Shown here: one piece after another, positions 14,225 to 21,001 of the stretch
How the letters are laid out: each line of letters opens with the position of its first letter
Numbering within the stretch: position 1 is the stretch's first letter
From: an uncultured Bacilli bacterium
GTDB taxonomy: Bacteria > Bacillota_I > Bacilli_A > RF39 > UBA660
Length of the DNA stretch: 22,756 bases
Direction of reading: 5' to 3'
NCBI GenBank assembly: GCA_910580135.1
Contig: CAJTXC010000010.1
Coordinates: 1-22,756 of the forward strand
Translations under genes and position numbers: made by a program
The notes under the pieces: generated by a model
What the model was told of the DNA's origin: nothing
Seen by the model: only the letters and a program-made list of their open reading frames with translations
The model's database searches: none

Positions 14225-15016
14225 ATGAAGATATATGTTGACTTAATAATTTTACTTAATTTCTTTTTAGACTTTTTACTATTACTTAGTATTTCCTTAA
14301 TTTTAAAAAGAAATGCTAGACTTATAAGATTATTATTTGGAGCATTAATAGGAGGTTTAAGTATACTATCTTTATTTGTTAATTTTAACTCATTTACTTT
14401 ATTTATTTTTAAAGTGTTTATATCAATTTTAATGATTCTTATATCATTTGGTTTTAAAAACTTTAAATATACACTTAATAATTTTGTTTATCTATACTTA
14501 GTAAGCATAATTTTAGGAGGATTCTTATATTATATAAATGATGAATTTGCTTATAAAAACACTGGATTAATATTTTATCATAATGGTTTTAGTATTAACT
14601 GGATAATAATTATCATAATATCGCCTATAGTAATCTTTTTATACGTTAAAAATCAAAGAAGAACAAAGGAAGAAATGTCTAAAAATTATGAGGTTGATAT
14701 AACTTTTTTGAATGGAAAAACAAAGCATTTAACAGGCTTTTTAGACACCGGTAATAAACTATTTGATCCGTATAAAAAAAGGCCTATTATAGTGATAAAT
14801 AAAAGAATGTTAAAGGGTTATAATCCTAGATGCATACTTGTTCCATGTACAACGGTTAATAAAGAGAGTATGTTAAAATGTTTTAGAATCAAAAAAATAG
14901 TCGTAAATAAAAAAGTTATAGAAGATGAAGTTTTGGTTGGAATAAGCGACAATAATTTTGGGTTAGAAGGCGTAGACTTGCTATTACATGAAAAAATTAT
15001 AAAAGGAGAGATTTAA
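14225..15016 (+). CDS. spoIIGA: Pro-sigma-E processing protease SpoIIGA
   Basis: SpoIIGA is the membrane aspartic protease that removes the pro-sequence of sigma-E in the mother cell after a signal from the forespore protein SpoIIR. The 263-residue sequence has an N-terminal domain of about five membrane helices (residues 1-145) and a C-terminal cytoplasmic aspartic-protease domain with TGFLDTGNKLFDP; the catalytic Asp is about residue 174. ILVPCTTVN and GVDLLLHEKII complete the domain. It is followed after a single base by sigE, whose ribosome site lies inside its last codons, so the two are co-translated. In Bacillus the pair is switched on by Spo0A. Confidence 0.92.
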   Translation: MKIYVDLIILLNFFLDFLLLLSISLILKRNARLIRLLFGALIGGLSILSLFVNFNSFTLFIFKVFISILMILISFGFKNFKYTLNNFVYLYLVSIILGGFLYYINDEFAYKNTGLIFYHNGFSINWIIIIIISPIVIFLYVKNQRRTKEEMSKNYEVDITFLNGKTKHLTGFLDTGNKLFDPYKKRPIIVINKRMLKGYNPRCILVPCTTVNKESMLKCFRIKKIVVNKKVIEDEVLVGISDNNFGLEGVDLLLHEKIIKGEI

Positions 15017-15017
15017 T

Positions 15018-15707
15018 ATGAAAAAAATAATGTTGTTTATTAAAAGTTTATTTAGAAAGGTAAGTTCTATATTTTTTGTTGGAGCCTCTGATGCGCTTCC
15101 AGAACCACTTTCAAAGGAAGATGAAATAAAGTATTTATTGGAAGCTCAAAACGGCAGTGAAGAAGCTAAAAATAAGCTTATTGAACATAATTTAAGGTTA
15201 GTGGTTTACTTATCAAAAAAGTATGAGAATACAAAAATAGATTTAGAGGATCTAGTAAGTATTGGAACAATTGGTTTGATTAAAGGAATAAATACATATA
15301 AGATGGATAAAAATATAAAATTAGCGACTTATGCATCTCGTTGTATCGATAATGAGATACTTATGTATTTAAGAAAAAATAAAAAAAGAAACGCTGACGT
15401 TTCCTTAGAAGAATCTTTATCTTTTGATGCTGAAGGAAATGAACTTCACTTGGAAGATATTTTAGGTACTGATCCGGATTTAGTAACAAAAGAATTAGAA
15501 GATAATGATCTTAAACTAACTCTTTTAAAAGAAATTGATAAATTACCTAAAAGAGATAAAGAAATAATGAAACTAAGATATGGTCTTTTTGGAGAAAAAG
15601 AAATTACTCAAAAAGAGCTTGCAGAACGTCTTAGTATATCACAAAGTTACATTTCAAGAATAGAGAAAAAAGTAATTAAGAAAATAAAAGAAACTATAAA
15701 ATTATAG
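15018..15707 (+). CDS. sigE: Sporulation sigma factor sigma-E (pro-form)
   Basis: A 229-residue sigma-70 family factor that directs early mother-cell transcription. The N-terminus is a basic/hydrophobic pro-sequence (MKKIMLFIKSLFRKVSSI) followed by FFVGASDALPEPLSK, which matches the YYIGGSEALPPPLSK processing region of Bacillus pro-sigma-E. This places cleavage near residue 19, against 27 in Bacillus. Region 2 (HNLRLVVYLSKKYENTKIDLEDLVSIG..., KLATYASRCIDNEILMYLR) and region 4 (KRDKEIMKLRYGLFGEKEITQKELAERL..., SQSYISRIEKKVIKKI) are complete. It is in an operon with spoIIGA. sigG, which follows in Bacillus, is not the next gene here. Confidence 0.94.
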   Translation: MKKIMLFIKSLFRKVSSIFFVGASDALPEPLSKEDEIKYLLEAQNGSEEAKNKLIEHNLRLVVYLSKKYENTKIDLEDLVSIGTIGLIKGINTYKMDKNIKLATYASRCIDNEILMYLRKNKKRNADVSLEESLSFDAEGNELHLEDILGTDPDLVTKELEDNDLKLTLLKEIDKLPKRDKEIMKLRYGLFGEKEITQKELAERLSISQSYISRIEKKVIKKIKETIKL

Positions 15708-15736
15708 TTGTTTAAAACAAAAATAAATGTTATTAT
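15708..15736 (+). promoter_or_regulatory. Candidate promoter after sigE
   Basis: TTGTTT (15708-15713), 17 bases, TATTAT (15731-15736). There is no clear terminator between sigE and the next gene, so readthrough is also possible. Confidence 0.35.
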
Positions 15737-15758
15737 TTATACTAGAGGTGGTTAGCAA

Positions 15759-16442
15759 GTGAGTGAGAAAAATACCTCTTATAAATATAATAAGAATAAA
15801 GAGGAACCAAAAATAATATTTGAAGAATTTCCTTATGATGAAAATGGTAAGATAAAAAAAGAAGAAAAAAATAAAAATAATGGTATATACACATTTGCGG
15901 TTATTTTTATAATTATCACGTTATTTATTATTTCCAGTATACTTAATCAAGTTATATTATATGGTACTGAAAGTAATAACTATAAAAGAATTAATAAGTT
16001 TAATGGTGATTATGCCACTATAATTTCAAGTAATAGAGAAAATCTATTTAAAAAAATTGGTTTTGTATCTATATATCAAAAAAAAGAAAATATTAATGGT
16101 AAAATAACTGATATAACTTATGCTTCGAATAAGGTTGTAGAGCCTTTGGTAAATAATATAAATGTATATTATGATGAAAATAGCGTTGTTAAATATGTAA
16201 ATTTAAATTTAGCTTATAATAAAAATAAATTTAGTATTTCTAAGATTACTAGTGATTGTAATGCAATTTTAAATAACTTTGTAAATATAAAAGTTACAAA
16301 GAAAGTTATATCAAAAGTTAAACAAAATAAATATTATAATGAAGATATTAAAAATAATATTTCTCTAACTTATAAAATAACAAATGAAATTAATGATTAT
16401 TATACTCTTAATGTTATTATTCAAAATAAAAGTTCTAATTAA
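15759..16442 (+). CDS. Single-pass membrane protein of unknown function
   Basis: A 227-residue protein: a charged cytoplasmic tail of about 43 residues (with KIIFEEFPYDENGKIKK), one membrane helix at about 44-68 (YTFAVIFIIITLFIISSIL), and an Asn/Lys-rich extracellular domain of about 155 residues that looks beta-rich. There is no signal cleavage site and no catalytic motif I recognise. The GTG at 15759 follows AGAGGTGG. It lies where sigG would be in Bacillus and is flanked by sigE and ylbD, so a role in sporulation is possible by context only. A clear terminator follows. Confidence 0.65.
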   Translation: MSEKNTSYKYNKNKEEPKIIFEEFPYDENGKIKKEEKNKNNGIYTFAVIFIIITLFIISSILNQVILYGTESNNYKRINKFNGDYATIISSNRENLFKKIGFVSIYQKKENINGKITDITYASNKVVEPLVNNINVYYDENSVVKYVNLNLAYNKNKFSISKITSDCNAILNNFVNIKVTKKVISKVKQNKYYNEDIKNNISLTYKITNEINDYYTLNVIIQNKSSN

Positions 16443-16455
16443 CATGAACTTTTTT
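16428..16455 (+). terminator. Rho-independent terminator
   Basis: AAAAGTTC (16428-16435) and GAACTTTT (16446-16453) pair perfectly around a ten-base loop that contains the TAA stop, then two more T. Confidence 0.75.
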
Positions 16456-16481
16456 GCTTTAAAAATTAAATATCTTATAAT
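16454..16481 (+). promoter_or_regulatory. Candidate promoter of ylbDEF
   Basis: TTGCTT (16454-16459), 16 bases, then a perfect TATAAT (16476-16481). The -35 begins in the T tract of the preceding terminator. Confidence 0.5.
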
Positions 16482-16527
16482 ATGAAAAAAAAGTCTAATA
16501 ATGCATAAACTATATTAGGTGATTATC

Positions 16528-16896
16528 TTGAAAGAAGAATTTAAAGCATTTGTTAAAACAAAACCAGAATTAGTTAATTATGTTACTAAGGGAGAGATGA
16601 CTTGGCAAAAGTTTTATGAAATATATAATATTTATGGTACCGATGATAAGGTTTGGTCTAAATATAAAGAAAATAAAGATGTAAGTACTAATAAGTCTTC
16701 TGACTCTTTTAGTTTTTCATCCATAGTTGATATGGTAAAAAAAGTAGATATGGATTCTGTTCAAAAAGGAATAGGTAGTATGCAAAAGGCAATAGAATTA
16801 CTCCAAGGTTTTACTTCAGGTAGTGCTGCTAAGGATGCGGTAAATACGGCCTCCTCATACCAACCTAGACAATTATTTAAAAAGTTTGAGGATTAA
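16528..16896 (+). CDS. ylbD: YlbD-like putative spore coat protein
   Basis: A 122-residue protein whose N-terminus (FKAFVKTKPELVNYVTKGEMTWQKFYEIYNIYGTDDKVWSKYK) matches the YlbD family, described in Bacillus as a putative coat protein. The middle is Ser/Asp-rich and probably flexible, followed by a predicted helix (VDMDSVQKGIGSMQKAIELLQGF). TTG at 16528 is the likely start: AGGTGAT (16517-16523) is four bases upstream, and the alternative GTG at 16519 is part of that site. ylbE begins on its stop codon (TAATG). The neighbours ylbE and ylbF in the Bacillus order strengthen the call. A spore role is known only by association. Confidence 0.8.
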   Translation: MKEEFKAFVKTKPELVNYVTKGEMTWQKFYEIYNIYGTDDKVWSKYKENKDVSTNKSSDSFSFSSIVDMVKKVDMDSVQKGIGSMQKAIELLQGFTSGSAAKDAVNTASSYQPRQLFKKFED

Positions 16897-17117
16897 TGGA
16901 TACTAGGATAAAAATAATGTTGGATTCTAATCCAGAATATAAAAGGTATTTAAGATCCAATTCTTATTGGTATAAAACTTTGAACAGAAATCCAGAAATG
17001 ATAAATAATTTTATTGATGAAGTTAAAGAAAAATATAAATTAAGAACAAGCGACAAGTTAAGCGATTTGATAGATAAAATAGATATGGTAAGTAAATTCA
17101 TTAACGTATTGAGGTGA
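16896..17117 (+). CDS. ylbE: YlbE-like small protein
   Basis: A 73-residue soluble protein. YLRSNSYWYKTLNRNPEMINNFIDEVKEKYKLR followed by a C-terminal amphipathic helix resembles the YlbE family, including the aromatic pair near residue 25 and the NP motif. Its ATG overlaps the stop of ylbD by one base, with GAGGAT in the end of ylbD as ribosome site. Its TGA stop lies within the ribosome site of ylbF. The function of the family is unknown; the conserved position between ylbD and ylbF is the main evidence besides the short similarity. Confidence 0.75.
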   Translation: MDTRIKIMLDSNPEYKRYLRSNSYWYKTLNRNPEMINNFIDEVKEKYKLRTSDKLSDLIDKIDMVSKFINVLR

Positions 17118-17122
17118 AATAT

Positions 17123-17428
17123 ATGGTCGAAAATGCATACGAAGTTATTGATTTAATGGAAAAGTCAGAATTTAAAAAAAGACTAATTGAAGTTAAAAGA
17201 AAAATAAATAAAGACAAAGATGTAAAAAAACTAATTAAAAATTTTGAAGAGGTTAAAGAACTATATGAGAAGTTTAATGTTAAAGAGGATTTTATGAAAG
17301 CAAAAAATGATTTACTTTCAAACGAATTATTAAAGGAATATATAAATCTTCAAGAGCAAATTAATTTATTAACTCTTAAAATTAATAATAGGATAAAAAA
17401 AGTTACGAAAGGTGTTACTAATAAATAG
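17123..17428 (+). CDS. ylbF: YlbF family regulator
   Basis: A 101-residue, almost entirely helical protein of the YlbF/YmcA family. In Bacillus, YlbF forms the Y-complex with YmcA and YaaT, which steers RNase Y and promotes sporulation, competence and biofilm formation. The pattern A(Y)EVIDLMEKSEFKKRLIEVKRKI...DKDVKKLIKNFEEVKELYE...LLSNELLKEYINLQEQINLLTLKINNRI fits the long helical hairpin of this family. ATG 17123 follows GAGGTGA (17111-17117) by five bases; the GTG at 17114 is inside that site. It closes the ylbD-ylbE-ylbF operon and has a perfect terminator. Confidence 0.85.
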   Translation: MVENAYEVIDLMEKSEFKKRLIEVKRKINKDKDVKKLIKNFEEVKELYEKFNVKEDFMKAKNDLLSNELLKEYINLQEQINLLTLKINNRIKKVTKGVTNK

Positions 17429-17440
17429 TAACATTTTTTT
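17413..17440 (+). terminator. Rho-independent terminator after ylbF
   Basis: TGTTACTA (17413-17420) and TAGTAACA (17426-17433), with loop ATAAA, are followed by seven T. The ylbF TAG stop is the first codon of the right arm. Confidence 0.9.
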
Positions 17441-17498
17441 ATTTTTTAGGGGAATTTTAAAAGTTATGGCTAATAATTAAATTGAAGGGAGGTAATCC

Positions 17499-18392
17499 AT
17501 GAATTATCTAGTTAAAAATAAAGATATAAAAGATATGATATATAATGTTCGTGGTAAAGAAGTAATGTTAGATAGTGATTTAGCTATTCTTTATGGATGT
17601 GTTAATGGAACAAAAACAATAAATCAGTCTGTAAAAAGAAACATTGAAAGATTTCCTAGTAATTTTTATTTTCAATTAACTAAGGAAGAATATTATAACT
17701 TGAAGTCCCAAATTGGGACCGCAAGTATGAAGAGAACTTTACCTTATGCATTTACAGAACAAGGTGTTGCAATGTTATCCAGTGTACTTAGAACTAAAGA
17801 TGCTGCAAGAGTAAGCGTAAATATTATGAATGCTTTTGTAGAAATGAGAAAAATCATTAATGAAAATAAAGATTTATTTAAAAGAATTATTCAAATAGAA
17901 AATAAAACTGATTATATAGAAAACACTTTATTAGAACATGATAATCAGATAAATAAAATATTTGATAAATTTAATAGGAAGGAGGATTTAAAGAGTAAGT
18001 TATTTTTCAATGGAGAAATCTATGATTCTTATAGTCTTATAGTAGATATCATAAAGGAAGCTAAAGAAGGCATTACCATAATAGATAATTATATAGATGA
18101 AAACATACTTAAATATTTAAAAAAGAAAGGTAAAGAAGTTAAGGTAACGATAATAACAAGCAAAAAATCAAAAATATATGATATTGATATAGAAAAGTTT
18201 AATGAACAATATAATGGCATAAATATAGAGTATACAAATATATTTCACGATAGATTTATAATAATAGATAATAAAACGTTATATCATTTAGGGACATCTT
18301 TAAATTATATAGGAAGTAAAGTTTTTGCCATCAATAAAATAGAAGATACTGATTATATTAATTTGTTATTAGATAAAATAAAAACTGAATAA
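17499..18392 (+). CDS. ORF6N-domain protein with PLD-like C-terminus
   Basis: A 297-residue, two-part protein. Residues 1-115 form an ORF6N domain (VMLDSDLAILYGCVNGTKTINQSVKRNIERFPSNFYFQLT..., LPYAFTEQGVAMLSSVLRTKDAARVSVNIMNAFVEMR), a putative DNA-binding module found in phages and mobile elements. A coiled linker (about 120-160) follows. Residues 175-290 look phospholipase D-like, with HDRFIIID and GTSLNYIG as the HxK/RxxxD and GS/TxN elements, although Arg replaces the usual Lys. ATG 17499 has a good GGGAGG site. It stands alone between ylbF and a convergent gene, with AT-rich codons, which suggests acquisition. Family members often occur in phages, defence islands and toxin-like settings; its activity here is unknown. 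Confidence 0.85.
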   Translation: MNYLVKNKDIKDMIYNVRGKEVMLDSDLAILYGCVNGTKTINQSVKRNIERFPSNFYFQLTKEEYYNLKSQIGTASMKRTLPYAFTEQGVAMLSSVLRTKDAARVSVNIMNAFVEMRKIINENKDLFKRIIQIENKTDYIENTLLEHDNQINKIFDKFNRKEDLKSKLFFNGEIYDSYSLIVDIIKEAKEGITIIDNYIDENILKYLKKKGKEVKVTIITSKKSKIYDIDIEKFNEQYNGINIEYTNIFHDRFIIIDNKTLYHLGTSLNYIGSKVFAINKIEDTDYINLLLDKIKTE

Positions 18393-18403
18393 TAATTATT
18401 CAG
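18376..18403 (-). terminator. Terminator of the minus-strand phosphorylase gene
   Basis: A near-perfect palindrome at 18385-18403 (CTGAATAAT A ATTATTCAG) is followed, reading the minus strand, by TTTTTATTTT. The plus side has no T tract. It overlaps the 3' ends of both convergent genes. Confidence 0.65.
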
Positions 18404-18980
18404 CCATAATATCATCTACTATTTCATATACTTTTGGTAGAGTTTCATCAAATTTAAAATTACTATACGTTTTATTATTTAGTGAATCTGATACAATTTT
18501 TATATCATATTTCTTTTTGAAAGGAAATGTAATTATACTATTTAATTCCATATCAAATAATGCATCTTCTTTAATATCTGTTTTTAATACAAAGCCATCG
18601 GATGTATAGCAATCTACGCATTTTACATTATTTAATGTATTCATTTTAAAAGGTGAAAATGGGGCCTCATATAATGGATCTCCAAATGGTGTTAAGTCAA
18701 AGTTATAGCCAAAGCTTTTGTTAACTAAGTATACATTTCCAACTTCTAAGTTATTAGATCCTGTCATACCTACGTTTAACATGGTATATTCGTTATAGTT
18801 TAAGTTATACTTATATAATAAATTTATAAGGGAGCTAGTAACTCCGTTTCTTGAAATATCCGTGATAACAAGTTCTAAGTTGTCCTTTATATAATAATTA
18901 TTATCAACTTTTTCTAATTCATAGTGATTGATAATTTCTTTAGCTTCTTTTTCCATTGCGATTACAAATAAATACTTCAT
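18396..18980 (-). CDS. MTA/SAH nucleosidase-like protein (PNP/UDP family)
   Basis: A 194-residue protein of the nucleoside phosphorylase superfamily, closest in form to 5'-methylthioadenosine/S-adenosylhomocysteine nucleosidase, which releases adenine from SAM by-products. Seen: the N-terminal strand and acid FVIAMEKEAKEI, VGMTGS in the glycine-rich turn, FDMELNSI at the site of the ribose-binding MetGlu pair, and KIVSDS with the Asp that acts as general acid. At 194 residues it is shorter than typical MtnN (about 230), with loss in the middle. Ribosome site GGAGGAATT lies before the ATG. It is convergent with the ORF6N gene and divergent from yceD. Superfamily likely, exact substrate not certain. 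Confidence 0.7.
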   Translation of the reverse strand: MKYLFVIAMEKEAKEIINHYELEKVDNNYYIKDNLELVITDISRNGVTSSLINLLYKYNLNYNEYTMLNVGMTGSNNLEVGNVYLVNKSFGYNFDLTPFGDPLYEAPFSPFKMNTLNNVKCVDCYTSDGFVLKTDIKEDALFDMELNSIITFPFKKKYDIKIVSDSLNNKTYSNFKFDETLPKVYEIVDDIMAE

Positions 18981-19000
18981 AATTCCTCCTAATTAATTTA

Positions 19001-19011
19001 ATTATATCATA
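19001..19011 (-). promoter_or_regulatory. Candidate extended -10 promoter (minus)
   Basis: On the minus strand, TGATATAAT lies about 25 bases before the phosphorylase-like gene, the same string as before murG. No good -35 was seen. Confidence 0.4.
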
Positions 19012-19025
19012 TCTATTAATAGGAC

Positions 19026-19054
19026 TTGCATCAAATTCTAAAAGATAGTATAAT
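19026..19054 (+). promoter_or_regulatory. Promoter of yceD-rpmF
   Basis: TTGCAT (19026-19031), exactly 17 bases, TATAAT (19049-19054), again preceded by TAG. It is a strong promoter for a ribosomal-protein operon. Confidence 0.7.
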
Positions 19055-19077
19055 TAGCTAGCCAGAGGTGATTTTAA

Positions 19078-19557
19078 ATGGTAATAGATTTAACTAAGTT
19101 AATATATAATAATTTATATAAAATTCCAGTAACAGGTGAAATTATAGTACCAGAAAATCTATTGGAAAATACAGATATAAGAAAAATATCACCAGTAAAG
19201 GTAGAAGGTTTTATATTAAATAATGAAGAAACATATGAACTAGATATTAATGTAAGCGGGGTAATGATACTTCCTTGTGCTAGAACATTAAAAGACGTAG
19301 AATATCCATTTGATATAAATATTAATGAAAAACTAGAAGAAAATGATGATAATTCATTAGAAATTATTCAAAATAGACTTGAAATTTTTCCAATTGTATG
19401 GCAAAATATATTAGTGGATGTTCCTTTAAGAGTTCTTGCGCCTGATGCTAAAGAGGAATCACTAGAAGGTGATGGTTGGCGTCTTATTACGGAAGACAAT
19501 GATAAGGAAGAAATTGATCCAAGACTTGCAAAGTTAAAAGATTACATTAAAGAGTAA
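19078..19557 (+). CDS. yceD: YceD/DUF177 family, 23S rRNA accumulation protein
   Basis: A 159-residue acidic protein of the YceD (YlbN) family. In E. coli and plants the family is needed for normal 23S rRNA accumulation and large-subunit assembly. The signature is the run of strands with VSGVMILPCARTLKDVEYPFDI (the conserved C/PC-R motif) and VPLRVLAPDAKE near the C-terminus, which in many homologues is a cysteine-containing VPIKVLCK segment; here the Cys is Ala. The ATG follows AGAGGTGATT. It is 15 bases before rpmF, the universal arrangement for this family, and this context makes the call secure. Confidence 0.9.
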   Translation: MVIDLTKLIYNNLYKIPVTGEIIVPENLLENTDIRKISPVKVEGFILNNEETYELDINVSGVMILPCARTLKDVEYPFDININEKLEENDDNSLEIIQNRLEIFPIVWQNILVDVPLRVLAPDAKEESLEGDGWRLITEDNDKEEIDPRLAKLKDYIKE

Positions 19558-19572
19558 GGAAGGAGTGAGAAT

Positions 19573-19779
19573 ATGTTAAAGTTGGATATCCAATTATTTG
19601 CAGTTCCATTCAGAAAAGTTAGTAAGACAAGAAAAAGAATGCGTCGTACTCACTATAAAATTGAAGCTAACGGAACAGTAAAATGTCCTAAGTGTGGAGA
19701 AATGATTAGACCACACAGAGTATGCCCAGAATGTGGTAACTACAAAGGAAAAGAAGTTATAAAGAAAGAAGCTGAATAA
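19573..19779 (+). CDS. rpmF: Ribosomal protein L32 with L27-like N-terminal leader
   Basis: L32 is a small zinc-ribbon protein of the 50S subunit. The body, AVPFRKVSKTRKRMRRTHYK, then CPKC and CPEC, is typical (Bacillus L32 begins MAVPFRRTSKT). Here, however, the alanine is residue 10 and the reading frame starts with MLKLDIQLF; the codon before Ala is TTT, so no initiator directly precedes the usual start. AGGAG at 19561-19565 is seven bases before the ATG, which supports this start. The leader is nearly identical in form to the nine-residue L27 leader of Firmicutes (MLKLNLQFF before Ala in Staphylococcus aureus), which the protease Prp removes. Removal here would give mature AVPFRK. It is the second gene of the yceD operon and has its own terminator. 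Confidence 0.95.
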   Translation: MLKLDIQLFAVPFRKVSKTRKRMRRTHYKIEANGTVKCPKCGEMIRPHRVCPECGNYKGKEVIKKEAE

Positions 19780-19793
19780 TATTCAGTTTTTTT
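19772..19793 (+). terminator. Rho-independent terminator after rpmF
   Basis: CTGAAT (19772-19777) and ATTCAG (19781-19786) with a three-base loop are followed by seven T; G-T and A-T pairs can lengthen the stem outward. The stop codon is in the stem-loop. Confidence 0.75.
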
Positions 19794-19847
19794 AATGCAA
19801 AAAAATTTAAAAAATGTTATTATGTTATTAGAAGAAGGTAGTTATAA

Positions 19848-20762
19848 ATGAAGATAAATAAGAAAACAATTATAAATATAATAGTGGGGATAGCAATTAT
19901 TTTTTATATTATATTTAATAGTGATATAGTTAATGAAATAAATAAAACTATGGCATCTGTTGCAAACGTTAGTGATACAGAAGAAAAAGTAGAAGTAGAT
20001 GGAGATATAACGGTTTCTTTTATAGATGTTGGTCAAGCTGATTCAATATTAATTAGAACAAATGGACATAACATGCTTATAGATGCTGGTAATAATAGTG
20101 ATGGTGAAAAATTAGTTTCTTATTTTAATAACCTTGGAATAACTAATTTTGATTATGTTATTGGAACGCATGCTCACGAAGACCATATAGGTGGTATGGA
20201 TGATATAATTGAAAATTTTGATATAGATACTTTTTATATGCCAGATGTTACAACTACAACAAAAACTTTTGAAGATGTATTAGATGCTATAATTAGTAAA
20301 AATATGTCTATTAATATTCCAAAGATAGATGATGAATTTTATTTAGATAGTGCGAAAATAAAAATTATATATGCAGGTGACAAAACAAATGATTTGAATG
20401 ATTCATCCATCGTATTAAAACTTACTTATGGAAATAATTCATTTTTATTTACAGGCGATGCCACAAGTAACGTCGAAAAAGTTATTTTAAGTAAAGATAT
20501 AAAAGCTGACGTTTTAAAAGTAGGGCATCATGGTTCACAGTATAGTTCTACTAACGAATTTTTAAACGTTGTTAATCCTAAATATGGAGTGATATCAGCT
20601 GGAAAAAATAATAACTATGGACATCCTACTAAAGAAACTTTAGATAAATTAATAAATAATAATATAAAAATATATAGAACCGATCAAGATGGTACGATAA
20701 TTTTTACTAGTGATGGTAGTGATATATCAGTAAAAACTATGGTAACTGATACTAATGGTTAG
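19848..20762 (+). CDS. ComEC-like metallo-beta-lactamase-fold hydrolase, exported
   Basis: A 304-residue protein: N-terminal membrane helix or signal (about residues 7-24), short linker, then a metallo-beta-lactamase domain of the ComEC/Rec2 C-terminal type. Metal ligands are visible: HAHEDH at 108-113, GDA in FLFTGDATSN, and VGHHGS further on; FIDVGQADSILI and SAGKNNNYGHPTKET are typical of the ComEC group. In ComEC this domain is thought to degrade the non-transported DNA strand. This protein lacks the ComEC membrane channel, so it acts alone outside the membrane, substrate unknown. The lack of a cysteine lipobox argues against a lipoprotein. It is paired with a DUF3006 gene eight bases downstream, a common arrangement. 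Confidence 0.88.
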   Translation: MKINKKTIINIIVGIAIIFYIIFNSDIVNEINKTMASVANVSDTEEKVEVDGDITVSFIDVGQADSILIRTNGHNMLIDAGNNSDGEKLVSYFNNLGITNFDYVIGTHAHEDHIGGMDDIIENFDIDTFYMPDVTTTTKTFEDVLDAIISKNMSINIPKIDDEFYLDSAKIKIIYAGDKTNDLNDSSIVLKLTYGNNSFLFTGDATSNVEKVILSKDIKADVLKVGHHGSQYSSTNEFLNVVNPKYGVISAGKNNNYGHPTKETLDKLINNNIKIYRTDQDGTIIFTSDGSDISVKTMVTDTNG

Positions 20763-20770
20763 GAGATAAT

Positions 20771-20992
20771 ATGAAATTTGCGATAGACAGAATAGAAAAA
20801 GATATAGCTGTTTTAGAAAACATTGATAATAATGATATTATTGAAGTTAATGTTAATGAATTACCAAATAATGTAAAAGAAAAAGATATAGTAAAAAAAG
20901 AAAATAATAAATATATTTTAGATATTAAAGAAAAAGAAGAAAGAATAAGTCGTATAAATGAAAAATTTAAAATGTTAAAGAAGTATAATTAG
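20771..20992 (+). CDS. DUF3006-like small protein
   Basis: A 73-residue protein whose N-terminal part (FAIDRIEKDIAVLEN...EVNVNELPNNVKEKDIV) matches the DUF3006 pattern, a small beta-barrel-like domain with the sequence idRiEgdiAvle and lP...keGDvv. A charged C-terminal helix (KEKEERISRINEKFKMLKKY) follows. DUF3006 genes are often found beside ComEC-like beta-lactamase-fold genes, as here. Ribosome site AGGAGAT. Function unknown; possibly a partner of the hydrolase, though it has no export signal while the hydrolase does. Confidence 0.75.
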   Translation: MKFAIDRIEKDIAVLENIDNNDIIEVNVNELPNNVKEKDIVKKENNKYILDIKEKEERISRINEKFKMLKKYN

Positions 20993-21001
20993 GAGGTAGC
21001 A

